A stretch of 64,000 bases of DNA from Blautia luti (GTDB lineage: Bacteria; Bacillota; Clostridia; Lachnospirales; Lachnospiraceae): contig NZ_JAAITI010000005.1 in the NCBI RefSeq assembly GCF_013304735.1, forward strand, positions 62,001 through 126,000, written 5' to 3'. Below the pieces are notes generated by a model that was given only the letters and a program-made list of their open reading frames with translations, did not search any database and had not been told where the DNA came from. The translations under genes were made by a program, and so were the position numbers. Numbering within the stretch: position 1 is the stretch's first letter; each line of letters starts with the position of its first letter. Of the stretch, positions 52,604-61,515 are shown in pieces.

Positions 52604-52659
52604 AAACTCCCGCTGACAGAGACAGCTGTTTATAGCTGCCTGTTGGTGGGAGTTTTTTT
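52604..52659. terminator. Terminator between thrS and the convergent ABC operon
   Basis: AAACTCCC (52604-52611) pairs with GGGAGTTT (52648-52655), with an inner ACAGCT/AGCTG-type stem, followed by T on the plus strand. It probably also serves the minus-strand operon ending at 52691. Confidence 0.8.
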
Positions 52660-52690
52660 GCAGGGAATACCTCCGTAAAGTCAGGAGTTA

Positions 52691-53695
52691 TTAATGAAGA
52701 TGAAGAATATCTTCTTTCAAAATCTGGAGCTGAAGCATTTCGCCCATATTGCGCTGCCGGTTGGTTTCAAACAGGGTATCTGCCCGTAATTCGATACCAT
52801 CGCAGTCTATGGTGTAGGAAATGGTAGTTCCACGCAGCATCACACCGGTGATCTTTCCCTGGAAATGCACAGCATCATTAAGGGGTTCCGGAGAAATCAG
52901 GACGGCTTCCGGGCGGATTGCGACAAAGTCACAGTCTGAGGAAAGACCGCACAGTTTTTTGAGATCCGGATTGCTGAGGATGTTATAGTGTCCGATAAAA
53001 TTGGCTGCAAATTTTGTCTGTGGATGGGTATAGATATCTGCCGGTGATCCGGACTGTTCGATCTGGCCCACATTAAATAGATGGATGGTGTCGGACATAA
53101 CCATGGCTTCTTCCTGATCATGTGTGACGAAAATGGTAGTCATTTTCAGATTCTGCTGAATTTTACGGATTTCAACCTGAAGGTTTCTTCGCAGCAGGGC
53201 ATCAATTGCACTTAAAGGCTCATCCAGCAGAAGAACTTTCGGTTCCATGATAATGGCACGGGCCAGGGCAACACGCTGCTGCTGGCCGCCGGACAGCTGA
53301 CGTGGATACTGGTCCAGCTTGTCGGAAAGTCCTACGGTATGAAGAACATCTTTTACTTTTTCCGCAATAAAATGTTTGTCTTTTTTCTGCATCTGAAGGC
53401 CGAAGGCAACATTCTGGCGCACAGTCATATTGGGGAACAGACTGTACTGCTGGAAAACCATGCCGATTTTTCGCTGTTTGGGAGTAAAATCGGTGATGTT
53501 TGTTCCGTCCAGATAAATTTCTCCTTCCGTAACGGTCTCCAGGCCTGAAAAACAGCGGAGAAGCGTACTTTTTCCACAGCCGGACGGACCGAGAAGAGTG
53601 ACAAATTCTCCCTCATCAATAGAAAGATTGATGCCTTTCAGAACTTCGTTATTTCCGAAACTTTTGTGAACATTTCTGAATTCAATATATGCCAT
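52691..53695 (-). CDS. ABC transporter ATP-binding protein (PotA/FbpC type)
   Basis: The 334-residue ATPase has Walker A GPSGCGKSTLLR, signature LSGGQQQRVA, Walker B VLLLDEPLSAID, FVTHDQEEAM and a C-terminal TOBE-like region (VAIRPEAVLISPEP). This is the type found with spermidine, Fe3+ and 2-aminoethylphosphonate importers. It is the last gene of the reverse-strand operon that begins with the GH2 glycosidase. Confidence 0.93.
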   Translation of the reverse strand: MAYIEFRNVHKSFGNNEVLKGINLSIDEGEFVTLLGPSGCGKSTLLRCFSGLETVTEGEIYLDGTNITDFTPKQRKIGMVFQQYSLFPNMTVRQNVAFGLQMQKKDKHFIAEKVKDVLHTVGLSDKLDQYPRQLSGGQQQRVALARAIIMEPKVLLLDEPLSAIDALLRRNLQVEIRKIQQNLKMTTIFVTHDQEEAMVMSDTIHLFNVGQIEQSGSPADIYTHPQTKFAANFIGHYNILSNPDLKKLCGLSSDCDFVAIRPEAVLISPEPLNDAVHFQGKITGVMLRGTTISYTIDCDGIELRADTLFETNRQRNMGEMLQLQILKEDILHLH

Positions 53696-53704
53696 TTATA
53701 TCAC

Positions 53705-54484
53705 CTATCTCTTTCTGTTCTGAAATTTAAAAACAAGCTGTGAAATAACCAGAGTAACTGTAAACATGATGATTACAATTACACACTGATACTGAAGTAC
53801 AATCAGACGGCTGTTGTACAGAAGCATCTGAATGGTTTCGTATTTGTTTCCCGCAATGATTTTTATGACTGCAAAATCTCCGAAAACTGTGGAGAGAGCG
53901 AGAAGAGAAGATACCAGAATACCGGCCAGCATATTCGGAAGAATAATCCGGATAAATGCGTATAATTTTCCGGCACCCAGGATTTCCGCTGCTTCCAGAA
54001 GACGGGTAACGTTGATTCCGTGCAGATTGTTTCGGATTCCCTGATATACAAAAGGCAGGATGGAAATACTGTAAATACAGACCAGCATTACCATTCGGTT
54101 GGAAAAGAAAGTTACTCCGCCTGCATAAAGTGCCAGTACAGGAATTGCAATCGTTACACCCTTCAGGGAATTTGGAATCATACAGATGGTCTGGATGTAT
54201 TTTTCAAGTTTTGGATAATAGACCACTGAAGTATACAGAGCCAGAATTACAACGATGTTGCAGATCAGAATCGGCGGAATACTGATCAGAACGCCTCGAA
54301 GGATAGCGGGCCACAGTGTTGGCTCGGTAAATGCCTGTATCCAGTATTTAAAAGTCCATCCTGCAGGAAACAGTTTTGTCCATCCGATGGTAAAGGAGTA
54401 GACAAGGGTTGCAGCAAATGGAATCAGGAGAAAAATACAGGCGAGGATAATGATAACATAAGGCAGTTTTTTTCTTCGTTTCAT
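53705..54484 (-). CDS. ABC transporter permease (PotC/PhnV-like)
   Basis: The 259-residue permease has about six transmembrane helices. Its EAA loop is at LEAAEILGAGKLYAFIRIILPN. Its start overlaps the stop of the other permease gene by ATGA, with AAAGGAGGGG upstream, so the two channel halves are translated together. Confidence 0.92.
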   Translation of the reverse strand: MKRRKKLPYVIIILACIFLLIPFAATLVYSFTIGWTKLFPAGWTFKYWIQAFTEPTLWPAILRGVLISIPPILICNIVVILALYTSVVYYPKLEKYIQTICMIPNSLKGVTIAIPVLALYAGGVTFFSNRMVMLVCIYSISILPFVYQGIRNNLHGINVTRLLEAAEILGAGKLYAFIRIILPNMLAGILVSSLLALSTVFGDFAVIKIIAGNKYETIQMLLYNSRLIVLQYQCVIVIIMFTVTLVISQLVFKFQNRKR

Positions 54485-55335
54485 ACCTGTTCCCCTCCTT
54501 TATACGTCAGCTTTTTCAGAAGATTGCAGATACAGATAACGGCCAGCATGATGATAATCATCCAGATTGCCAGAGCAGATCCCATTTCTTTCTGTGGTGT
54601 CATTTCTCCGGTAAACATGGTTGTGATTTTTACCGGAAGAAGAGGAATACTGGTGGTTACCAGAAGAAGAACTGTGGCGTAAGCTGTGATCGCATTGGCG
54701 AAAAGCAGTGCAAAGGTGTCAAGAAGACTCGGAAGCATTACCGGAATTCCAATTCGCGTCCAGAACTGGAACGGGGAAGCTTCCAGGATCTCAGCTGCTT
54801 CCTTCCAGGAAGAATCCACTGCCTGAAAAGCAGGAACCAGCATCAGGCTGCCCAGGGGCAGCTGAAAGTAAATGAACATCAGCAAAAGCCCCTGGATGGA
54901 ATACAGACGGAAAACGGTAGACAGCTGTATACCGATGGCACGCAATGCAAGTACAAAAATTCCGGTGTTTCCAAGAATAACTACAAATGAAAAATAAAGT
55001 GGTAAGCCAGCAAAATTTGATACCATATTCAACATGGATAACATACGGCTCTGTCCGTTTTTTCCAAGTTCATTGACTGCCCAGGCAATAAAGAAAGAGA
55101 GGATCAGTCCAATGATAGTGGAAGCAAAGGACAGATACAGACTGTTGCTGGTTGCTACCTGATAAACGGAATCTGTAAAGATTGTTTTGTAATTATTGAA
55201 TGTAAAAGCACCCGTTTCCGGTGATAAAAAGCTTTTCTGGACCATGCTTATAATCGGCAGAAAGATAAACAGGATAGCCAGCAAAAGTAGCGGAAGAAGC
55301 GGTATCAGTTTTTGAAGGTTACGAACTTTTTTCAT
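54481..55335 (-). CDS. ABC transporter permease (PotB/PhnU-like)
   Basis: The 284-residue permease opens with helix LLPLLLLAILFIFLPIISMV. Its EAA-type loop is WKEAAEILEASPFQFWTRIGIP. A strong AGGGAGGG ribosome site precedes the ATG. It forms a heterodimeric channel with the overlapping permease. Confidence 0.92.
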   Translation of the reverse strand: MKKVRNLQKLIPLLPLLLLAILFIFLPIISMVQKSFLSPETGAFTFNNYKTIFTDSVYQVATSNSLYLSFASTIIGLILSFFIAWAVNELGKNGQSRMLSMLNMVSNFAGLPLYFSFVVILGNTGIFVLALRAIGIQLSTVFRLYSIQGLLLMFIYFQLPLGSLMLVPAFQAVDSSWKEAAEILEASPFQFWTRIGIPVMLPSLLDTFALLFANAITAYATVLLLVTTSIPLLPVKITTMFTGEMTPQKEMGSALAIWMIIIMLAVICICNLLKKLTYKGGEQV

Positions 55336-55351
55336 CTGTCAGCCCTCCCTT

Positions 55352-56479
55352 TTACTGAACCAGTGGAAGAACTTCTCTTTCCCATAATTCAGCGATTTCT
55401 GCACATGCGCTGTTTAATGCGTCAACATCAGAGATATTTGTACAGTTTTTGTATAAATCATCATCAAGAAGTTTGGATTTTACATCGTCAGGAAGTGTTA
55501 CGTCCTGTTTGGTCGGACGTGCATATCCTTCTGCACGGTTGATGGCACCTTCGTCGCTGCAGAGATATTCAATGGCAAGACCTGCCGCATTTGGATGAGG
55601 CGCGTATTTGTTGATGATCTGCGCGTATCCGTTTGTTACGGAACCGTCAGACGGGATTGTGATATCAAGTTCCATGGTTGGATTTTCTGCTACAATGTTA
55701 TCTCTCCATGCAAGGACAGAATAATCATAATTACCTACACAGCAGACCATTTCACCGCTTGCAAGGCGGGCGGAAGTGGTGTCGCCGGTGTCAAGACGTC
55801 CGGCTTTGGCCAGTTCTTTAAAGTAATCAATTCCTGGCTGGACATTATCCATGGAACCGCCATTGGCGATCGCACAGGATAATACAGCAACCTGTGATGC
55901 GGCACCGCCAAGAACATTTCCGACAGATACCAGATAATCCCCGTTCTTTACATCTTCCCAGGATGTCGGGCATTTTCCGCCGGTAAACTCTGTGTTTGCG
56001 ATGAAGGCAAGAGATCCGGTATAGGTCATGATCCAGTGGCCGTCAGGATCTTTTGCCCAGTCCGGGAAGGAATCCCAGGTGGAAGCTTTGTAGGTGCCGA
56101 TGACATCCTGTTTGATGGCTTCTGGTGTCATGGAAAGACCGATATCACCGATATCTTTTGTAGGATCATCTTTTTCAGCTGCAAACTGAGAAAGCTCTTC
56201 TGCGGAAGTCATATCAACATCGCCGTGGGTGATTCCGTAAGTATCTGTGATTGCATCCCAGGAACCTTTCCAGTTTGCCCAGTCATCAGGCATTCCCACA
56301 GACTGCAGATCCCCTTCTTCTTTGGCGTTTTTGATCAGGTCATCAAGACTCATTTCTTCGCCGTTTAAAACAACGGTTGAAGCGTCCGCAGCGCTGACAG
56401 GAATGGCACAGATCAGCATGGATGCGGAAAGTGCGGCTGCAAGTACAGTGCTCATTAAAGATAAGTTACGTTTTCTCAT
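55352..56479 (-). CDS. ABC transporter substrate-binding protein (Fe/phosphonate/polyamine-like family), secreted
   Basis: The 375-residue binding protein is of the type used by Fe3+, thiamine, spermidine and 2-aminoethylphosphonate importers, as shown by TYTGSLAFIANTE, PTSWEDVKNGDY and AAGLAIEYLCSDEGA. The signal peptide ends PVSA-A. The Cys at residue 24 (MLIC) has Ile at -1 and is not a lipobox, so the protein is predicted to be released or retained by other means. AAAGGAGGG precedes the ATG. The ligand is unknown. Linked phosphodiesterase and glycosidase genes point to a phosphorylated sugar conjugate. Confidence 0.88.
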   Translation of the reverse strand: MRKRNLSLMSTVLAAALSASMLICAIPVSAADASTVVLNGEEMSLDDLIKNAKEEGDLQSVGMPDDWANWKGSWDAITDTYGITHGDVDMTSAEELSQFAAEKDDPTKDIGDIGLSMTPEAIKQDVIGTYKASTWDSFPDWAKDPDGHWIMTYTGSLAFIANTEFTGGKCPTSWEDVKNGDYLVSVGNVLGGAASQVAVLSCAIANGGSMDNVQPGIDYFKELAKAGRLDTGDTTSARLASGEMVCCVGNYDYSVLAWRDNIVAENPTMELDITIPSDGSVTNGYAQIINKYAPHPNAAGLAIEYLCSDEGAINRAEGYARPTKQDVTLPDDVKSKLLDDDLYKNCTNISDVDALNSACAEIAELWEREVLPLVQ

Positions 56480-56496
56480 AGTTAAACCCTCCTTTG

Positions 56497-57336
56497 TTAT
56501 GGTATGAGTGAAATAGCATCTGCCATATTGATCGGAATCTCTGCCATCATATCCGGGGATGGCTCGATATCAAGAAGCCGGCACAGAAGCGGGGCAATGC
56601 AAAGCTGTGAAATATACTGATTTTCAAATCGACCGGCAGATACCTGATCGCTGAAAATATAAAGTGGAACATCACGCTGTGCACAATCGTTTCCTCCGTG
56701 GATGCCAAGTTCGTTGATGCCGTGGTCTGCAGTGACAACCACATGGTATCCTGCGGCTCTCCATGTGGGAAGCAGATTGGCGATCATATGCCCTGCAATA
56801 GCGATGGCTTCTTCGTATTCTTTTGAACCGGATCCGTGCTTATGTCCCTGATCGTCAATTGCCATAGAATGAATCAGGAGGAAATCCGGGTTCTGATTCT
56901 GCCGGAGAAATTCGCCATCAGCAAAAAGATGGGAATCCGGGTAAGTGTCATCCCAGTAGTAAATTCCGGAATTAATGGTTTCGGAAGACTGAAGCTGTAT
57001 TCTTTCACGGTCAATGCGAAATGGAATGTGGTTATAAAGTTCTCCGAACCAGTGATAAGCGGCGGCTGCGGTTTTTCCACCCTGTTTCTGACAGAGGGAA
57101 AAAACATTGTCACAGTCCAGGGTCCTCAGGGTATCATTGGTCGTAATCCCATGGGAAAAGACCGGAGTTCCTGTAAGAAGCGTTGCATACATAGGTCTGG
57201 AAAGAGAAGGAAGTTCTCCTTTTACTTTATATTTGGCACCTTTTTTGTAATCAATCAGATGTTCCAGATATCCGAGATTTCGTGTGCCGGCTTCATACTG
57301 GCAGGCATCCAGAAGTACAAAAATTGTTTTTTTCAT
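56497..57336 (-). CDS. Alkaline-phosphatase-superfamily phosphodiesterase (NPP-like)
   Basis: The 279-residue protein has the nucleotide pyrophosphatase/phosphodiesterase pattern. D10 is in FVLLDACQ; LPSLSRPMYATLLTGTPVFSHGI has Ser46 where NPPs have the nucleophile Thr; metal ligands lie in IDDQGHKHG (161-169), TADHGI (203-208) and H213. There is no signal peptide, so it acts in the cytoplasm on something imported. At 279 residues it is a compact member. It sits between the GH2 gene (11 bp gap) and the binding-protein gene. Phosphonoacetate hydrolase or a phosphoglycerol-sugar diesterase are alternatives. Confidence 0.82.
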   Translation of the reverse strand: MKKTIFVLLDACQYEAGTRNLGYLEHLIDYKKGAKYKVKGELPSLSRPMYATLLTGTPVFSHGITTNDTLRTLDCDNVFSLCQKQGGKTAAAAYHWFGELYNHIPFRIDRERIQLQSSETINSGIYYWDDTYPDSHLFADGEFLRQNQNPDFLLIHSMAIDDQGHKHGSGSKEYEEAIAIAGHMIANLLPTWRAAGYHVVVTADHGINELGIHGGNDCAQRDVPLYIFSDQVSAGRFENQYISQLCIAPLLCRLLDIEPSPDMMAEIPINMADAISLIP

Positions 57337-57347
57337 AGAGGCCTCCT

Positions 57348-59117
57348 TTAATAGTCTTCAATGGTGGAAAATGAGGTTGTCGTTTCCCTGGAATCGTTGA
57401 TTGCTTTGATTTTTTTCGGATCTGTTTTGAACTGATGATCTTCATCGAGAAGCCCATTCTGTTCCTGCTGGATATCAGATAGCTGTGTGTAGCAGAAACC
57501 ACAAAGCAGATCAGAAGCGTAGATGGATCGGATTACATGGCTGTAAGCTGCGAGAAAACTTTCTTCGCTGTCTGTATCAGAATAGCCCCAGCTTTTTTTA
57601 TCCTTTCCTGTTTTAAGGGAAATTCCTCCGGCTTCTGTAAGCATAACCGGCTGCCCTTCATAAACAAAGCTGTCTGCAAAAAGCGGTCGTTCTACCAGGC
57701 TTTCAAGTCCGGAAAGAGATTGAAGTCCCAGAGAAAATGCGGCCTGAGCATCCGGGTTATCCGGAGATCCGTGTTTGTAGGAGTGAAATGCACAGATGTC
57801 ATTTTCCGTCATTTCCCATCCATCATTGGCGATTACAAGTCTGGAAGGATCCAGGCCATGAGCCAGATGATACAGAGACCGCGCAAAATGCTGCTGTTGT
57901 GTGTTATCGTAAAGTCTGGGAACCCCCCAGCTTTCATTCATCATGTTCCACAGAATAATGCAGGGGTGGTTGTAGTCTCTCTGTATGGTATGGGTCCATT
58001 CCTGGGAAAAAACAGCTGCTGACTGCGGAGAAAAACTCCAGAAACTGGCTGTGCTTTCCCATACGAGAAATCCAAGTTTATCGGCCCAGTAAAGAAAGAG
58101 AGGATCTTCCGCTTTTTCATGTTTGCGGCAGCCGTTAAATCCCATTTCCTTGGCTTTCTGAATATCCTGGATATAGTTTTCTTCGGAAGGTGCGGTAACA
58201 AGTCCGTCCTTCCAGTATCCCTGATCCAGAAGCAGCTTCTGATAATAAGGCTGATTGTTAAGATAAACTCTGCCACCGTGGACGTGCACTTTACGCATTC
58301 CGAAGTAAGTTTCCACCTGATCCAGAAGGATATTTCTGGATTTCAGAAGTGCACTTACTGTAAAAAGATTCGGATGTTCCGGAGACCAGTACCATCCGGT
58401 AAAGTGGAAGGAACCGCGCAGTGCTTTGTTTTTGAAAATATCAACAATTATCTTTCCGCGTTTTTCGGAAACGGTAAGGGAACCGTGAGAAACCGGATGG
58501 TCCTTAAACCGGATATCCCATTCCAGTTCACATGGAAAAACAGTGCAGTCGGAAAGAGAATAAGTGATTTCTACAGTACCCTGATCAATATCCGGAGTAA
58601 AATGAATCCATTCCAGGTGGGCTTCATTTACCGGCTCCAGCCATACGGACTGCCAGATGCCACTGGATTGTGTGTACCAGATAAACTCGCCGGATGATTT
58701 CCAGAACTGTTTGCCTCTGGGAACGGTCTCATCGTGCAGGTAATCGGTAACTGCCACGGTGAGTGTTTCTTCACCTCCGGAAAGAAAATCTGTGATATCA
58801 AAGGTGAAGGAGGACTGACCGCCTTCATGAAAGCCAACACAATGATCGTTGATAAATACGCTGCATTTGTAGTCAACAGCTCCGAAGTGAAGAAGAATTC
58901 TCTGACCGATCCACTCTGCCGGGATAAAAAAATTCCGCTGATAGGTAATTCTGTCAGAAGTAAGTTCTTCCTGAAACCCGCTGAGTCTGCTCTGAGGCGG
59001 GAAGGGAACCTGGATTTTTACGGGAGTTTTGTCGGTTCCGTCCTGAAAATTCCAGGTACCATTTAAAGGCATCCATTTCTCCCGGATGAAATCAGGGCGC
59101 GGATATTCATTTCTCAT
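57348..59117 (-). CDS. GH2 family glycoside hydrolase
   Basis: The 589-residue enzyme has an N-terminal galactose-binding sandwich (PLNGTWNFQDG to about 165), an immunoglobulin-like domain (about 165-275) and a TIM barrel. The catalytic acid/base is E395 in WNMMNESWG and the nucleophile E495 in VMLTEAGG. It lacks the extra C-terminal domains of LacZ, which places it with beta-glucuronidase, beta-mannosidase or small beta-galactosidase types. No signal peptide is present. It is the first gene of the reverse-strand operon, with GAAAGGA upstream. Specificity cannot be read from sequence alone. Confidence 0.9.
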   Translation of the reverse strand: MRNEYPRPDFIREKWMPLNGTWNFQDGTDKTPVKIQVPFPPQSRLSGFQEELTSDRITYQRNFFIPAEWIGQRILLHFGAVDYKCSVFINDHCVGFHEGGQSSFTFDITDFLSGGEETLTVAVTDYLHDETVPRGKQFWKSSGEFIWYTQSSGIWQSVWLEPVNEAHLEWIHFTPDIDQGTVEITYSLSDCTVFPCELEWDIRFKDHPVSHGSLTVSEKRGKIIVDIFKNKALRGSFHFTGWYWSPEHPNLFTVSALLKSRNILLDQVETYFGMRKVHVHGGRVYLNNQPYYQKLLLDQGYWKDGLVTAPSEENYIQDIQKAKEMGFNGCRKHEKAEDPLFLYWADKLGFLVWESTASFWSFSPQSAAVFSQEWTHTIQRDYNHPCIILWNMMNESWGVPRLYDNTQQQHFARSLYHLAHGLDPSRLVIANDGWEMTENDICAFHSYKHGSPDNPDAQAAFSLGLQSLSGLESLVERPLFADSFVYEGQPVMLTEAGGISLKTGKDKKSWGYSDTDSEESFLAAYSHVIRSIYASDLLCGFCYTQLSDIQQEQNGLLDEDHQFKTDPKKIKAINDSRETTTSFSTIEDY

Positions 59118-59219
59118 AGAGTTAAATCCTTTCTTTGAGTAAAATCAATATTGAAATATCCGTAATGGGTATTGCCCGGGATATAAAAAAGAATGTTGTC
59201 AGGTTACGTTGGCTGCCAT

Positions 59220-59248
59220 ATAATAGGGTTAATAAATTTATTACATAA
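59220..59248 (-). promoter_or_regulatory. Candidate promoter of the GH2-ABC operon
   Basis: On the minus strand TTATGT (59248-59243), 17 bp, TATTAT (59225-59220). The -35 hexamer lies inside the first ATTACAT palindrome, as expected for repressor control. Confidence 0.4.
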
Positions 59249-59249
59249 T
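59237..59249. promoter_or_regulatory. ATTACAT operator site 1
   Basis: TTTATTACATAAT is near-palindromic about TAC and overlaps the -35 of the GH2 operon promoter. It shares its core with two more sites nearer the regulator gene. Confidence 0.5.
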
Positions 59250-59263
59250 TACTGGAAAGAGAA

Positions 59264-59300
59264 GAAAAAACGAAGCTTCAAAAAGTTTTTTCTCTTTTTT
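59264..59300. terminator. Terminator-like hairpin in the divergent region
   Basis: GAAAAAAC (59264-59271) and GTTTTTTC (59285-59292) pair around a loop containing GAAGCTTC, followed by TCTTTTTT. It may insulate the two divergent transcription units. Besides this and the three palindromes, 59118-59498 is plain AT-rich DNA. Confidence 0.45.
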
Positions 59301-59421
59301 ATACTCATAATTGTAGTTGCAAAATTCAAAAAAATCAATGGTTTTAATGCAAAATGACGCAAATCTGCGATTGTAACAAGAATGTATAATGCAATTTGTA
59401 TATATTTTTGAAAAAATGATG

Positions 59422-59434
59422 TTTATTACATAAA
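59422..59434. promoter_or_regulatory. ATTACAT operator site 2
   Basis: TTTATTACATAAA is a perfect palindrome about TAC, about 65 bp before the regulator start and downstream of a TATAAT at 59385. Confidence 0.5.
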
Positions 59435-59463
59435 TAATGAAATAAATAAGAAAAGAAGCAGAT

Positions 59464-59478
59464 ATTCATTACATGAAT
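59464..59478. promoter_or_regulatory. ATTACAT operator site 3
   Basis: ATTCATTACATGAAT is a perfect 6-3-6 palindrome just upstream of the ribosome site of the ArsR-type gene, suggesting autoregulation. Confidence 0.55.
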
Positions 59479-59498
59479 CTTGAAACGGAGGAAAAAGA

Positions 59499-60467
59499 AT
59501 GGCGGAAGAAAGAATCAGTCAGGGAATTACAACGGAAAAGGAACTGGAACTGAACCTGTCAACAGAGAGTCACAAACCATGGATCACAGCAATCGGAAAG
59601 GCGCTGTCTTCAGCGGTACGGATTGATATTTTGAATCTGATAAAGGTGCATCCGTTGTCACTGCAGGAAATTTCCAGGAGACTGGGAATCCCGTTATCTT
59701 CAACAGCGCTGCATATCCGCTGTCTGGAGGATGCTCATCTGGTATCTACAGAAAGCCAGCCGGGAATTCATGGCTCCATGAGAGTCTGCATGTGCGATTT
59801 TATTTCGTTTCATCTGGAAGCGTATGATACGGATATCAGCGCGGCGGAAAATACGCTGGTATACCAGATGCCCCTTGGAAATTATACAGATTTTCAGGTG
59901 GAACCTTCCTGTGGCCTGGCGGGAATGAACGGGGTAATTGATACTTTTGATGATCCAAGGTCTTTTTATTCGACGGACAGGCAGCAGGCGCAGCTGATCT
60001 GGTTCAGCCGGGGATATATAGAATATCGTTTTCCCAACAAAATAAATCCCCTCTGGAACATCCGGGAGATGAATTTTTCCATGGAACTCTGTTCGGAAGC
60101 ACCTGGATATAATGCCCAGTGGCCGTCGGATATTACTTTTTCAGTTAATGGAACAGAGATTGGGACTTATACATGTCCGGGAGATCTGGGAGCAAGAAGA
60201 GGAAGACTGACACCAAATGTATGGCCCATAGGTCTGACGCAGTATGGATTTATGACAGGAGTTTCTCTGCGAAAAGATGGATGTTACATCAATGAGATTA
60301 AGGTGAACGATGAGAATATACTGGAAACCGTGCGCCTGTCAGGAAAACCGTATATTTCTCTGAGGATCGGAGTGCGCCCGGATGCCATAAATCAGGGTGG
60401 AATCAATCTCTTCGGAGAAAAATACGGAGATTTCCCACAGGGAATTAATATGCGGATCGTGTATTAA
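59499..60467 (+). CDS. ArsR-type HTH regulator with large C-terminal sensor domain
   Basis: The 322-residue protein has an N-terminal winged helix (LSSAVRIDILNLIKVHPLSLQ, then EISRRLGIPLSSTALHIRCL, about 35-75). Its beta-rich C-terminal domain of about 220 residues (WFSRGYIEYRFPNKINPLWN, then TFSVNGTEIGTYTCPGD) looks like a carbohydrate-binding sandwich. There are no metal-binding Cys pairs typical of metal sensors. It diverges from the GH2-phosphodiesterase-ABC operon with three shared palindromes between, so it is the likely local repressor or activator responding to the imported compound. GGAGG precedes the ATG. Confidence 0.8.
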   Translation: MAEERISQGITTEKELELNLSTESHKPWITAIGKALSSAVRIDILNLIKVHPLSLQEISRRLGIPLSSTALHIRCLEDAHLVSTESQPGIHGSMRVCMCDFISFHLEAYDTDISAAENTLVYQMPLGNYTDFQVEPSCGLAGMNGVIDTFDDPRSFYSTDRQQAQLIWFSRGYIEYRFPNKINPLWNIREMNFSMELCSEAPGYNAQWPSDITFSVNGTEIGTYTCPGDLGARRGRLTPNVWPIGLTQYGFMTGVSLRKDGCYINEIKVNDENILETVRLSGKPYISLRIGVRPDAINQGGINLFGEKYGDFPQGINMRIVY

Positions 60468-60477
60468 CAGGGATGGA

Positions 60478-61344
60478 TTATTTAAAATATTTCTCTCTTA
60501 CAATCTCAACCGGCATATCCAGTCCGGTCCAGATGTGGAATGCTTTTACGCCCTGGTGAAGCAGCATGTACATTCCGTTAAAGGTTGGACATCCGGCTTC
60601 CCGGGCTTCTCTAAGAAGTCTTGTTTCTCTTGGTTCATACACAACATCGGCTACCGTAAGTTCCGGATGGAACAGAGTTTTGTCCGGGATGACTGTGCCG
60701 GTCACATCCGGAACCATTCCCACAGAAGTAGCGTTGATCAGAAGAGTGCTTTCTTCCAGTGCGTCTTTCAGAGCGGCGTGATCATCCATCTCATGAAGGA
60801 TCATCTGACATTCTGTCATATGAGACATTTTTTCTGCCATGGCAGCGGCACGTTCCCAGTAACGGCTGGTAGGACGTGCAAAAACATGGATCTTTTTTGC
60901 ACCTTCCAGGGCGGACTGTCCGCAGATTGCCATTCCGGCACCGCCCACACCCATAACGGTGATGGTGCGTCCCTTCACATCACAGCCTGCATCTCTGGCA
61001 GACTGGGTAAATCCATAACCATCGGTATTAAATCCCTTTAATTTTCCATTATCATTGCGGACGGTATTTACCGCTCCGATCAGCTGTGCGGTAGGAGAAA
61101 GTTCGTCCAGGAGCTCCACGATCTTATTCTTGTTTGGCATGGTCAGGTTAAAGCCCTTGATCCCGCAGGCTTTCAGTCCCTCCACTGCCTGAGGAAGGGT
61201 CTCCTCTGTCACATCAAAACAGAGATATACATAGTCAAGCCCGAGGTAACGAAATGCCTCATTGTGCATTAAAGGTGATACGCTGTGTGCAACGGGGCTT
61301 CCCAGAAGGCCGGTAAGCCCGGTGTGTCCGGTGATATTAATCAT
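60478..61344 (-). CDS. aroE: Shikimate dehydrogenase
   Basis: The 288-residue enzyme has the substrate motif GSPVAHSVSPLMHNEAF, the catalytic Lys in GFNLTMPNKNKIVELLD, NTDGYGF, the NADP loop VMGVGGAGMAICGQSALEG with VFARPT, and the C-terminal MLLHQGVKAF. It reduces 3-dehydroshikimate in aromatic amino-acid synthesis. It carries an N-terminal start INITGHTGLTGLLG, as in the Lachnospiraceae AroE forms. GGAGGAA precedes the ATG. It is monocistronic and converges on the regulator gene with only 10 bp between stops. Confidence 0.95.
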   Translation of the reverse strand: MINITGHTGLTGLLGSPVAHSVSPLMHNEAFRYLGLDYVYLCFDVTEETLPQAVEGLKACGIKGFNLTMPNKNKIVELLDELSPTAQLIGAVNTVRNDNGKLKGFNTDGYGFTQSARDAGCDVKGRTITVMGVGGAGMAICGQSALEGAKKIHVFARPTSRYWERAAAMAEKMSHMTECQMILHEMDDHAALKDALEESTLLINATSVGMVPDVTGTVIPDKTLFHPELTVADVVYEPRETRLLREAREAGCPTFNGMYMLLHQGVKAFHIWTGLDMPVEIVREKYFK

Positions 61345-61515
61345 TGTTCGATTCCTCCCTTATATCCATAAAAAATATCAGCAAAAAGCTGTCTGCTTTT
61401 CAGATTTTATAATAAAAAATATTTTAACACTATAAAGTGTGAAAATCAACAAAGATGCATCATTGTACAGAAATTTATACATTTTTGTCACGAATCCATA
61501 GAAAGAATCTATAAA

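Noticed and set aside
50644-52605. 653-codon open frame on the minus strand opposite thrS
   Set aside because: It mirrors the strongly biased codons of thrS, has no ribosome site and its translation is Cys/Leu/His-rich without any domain.
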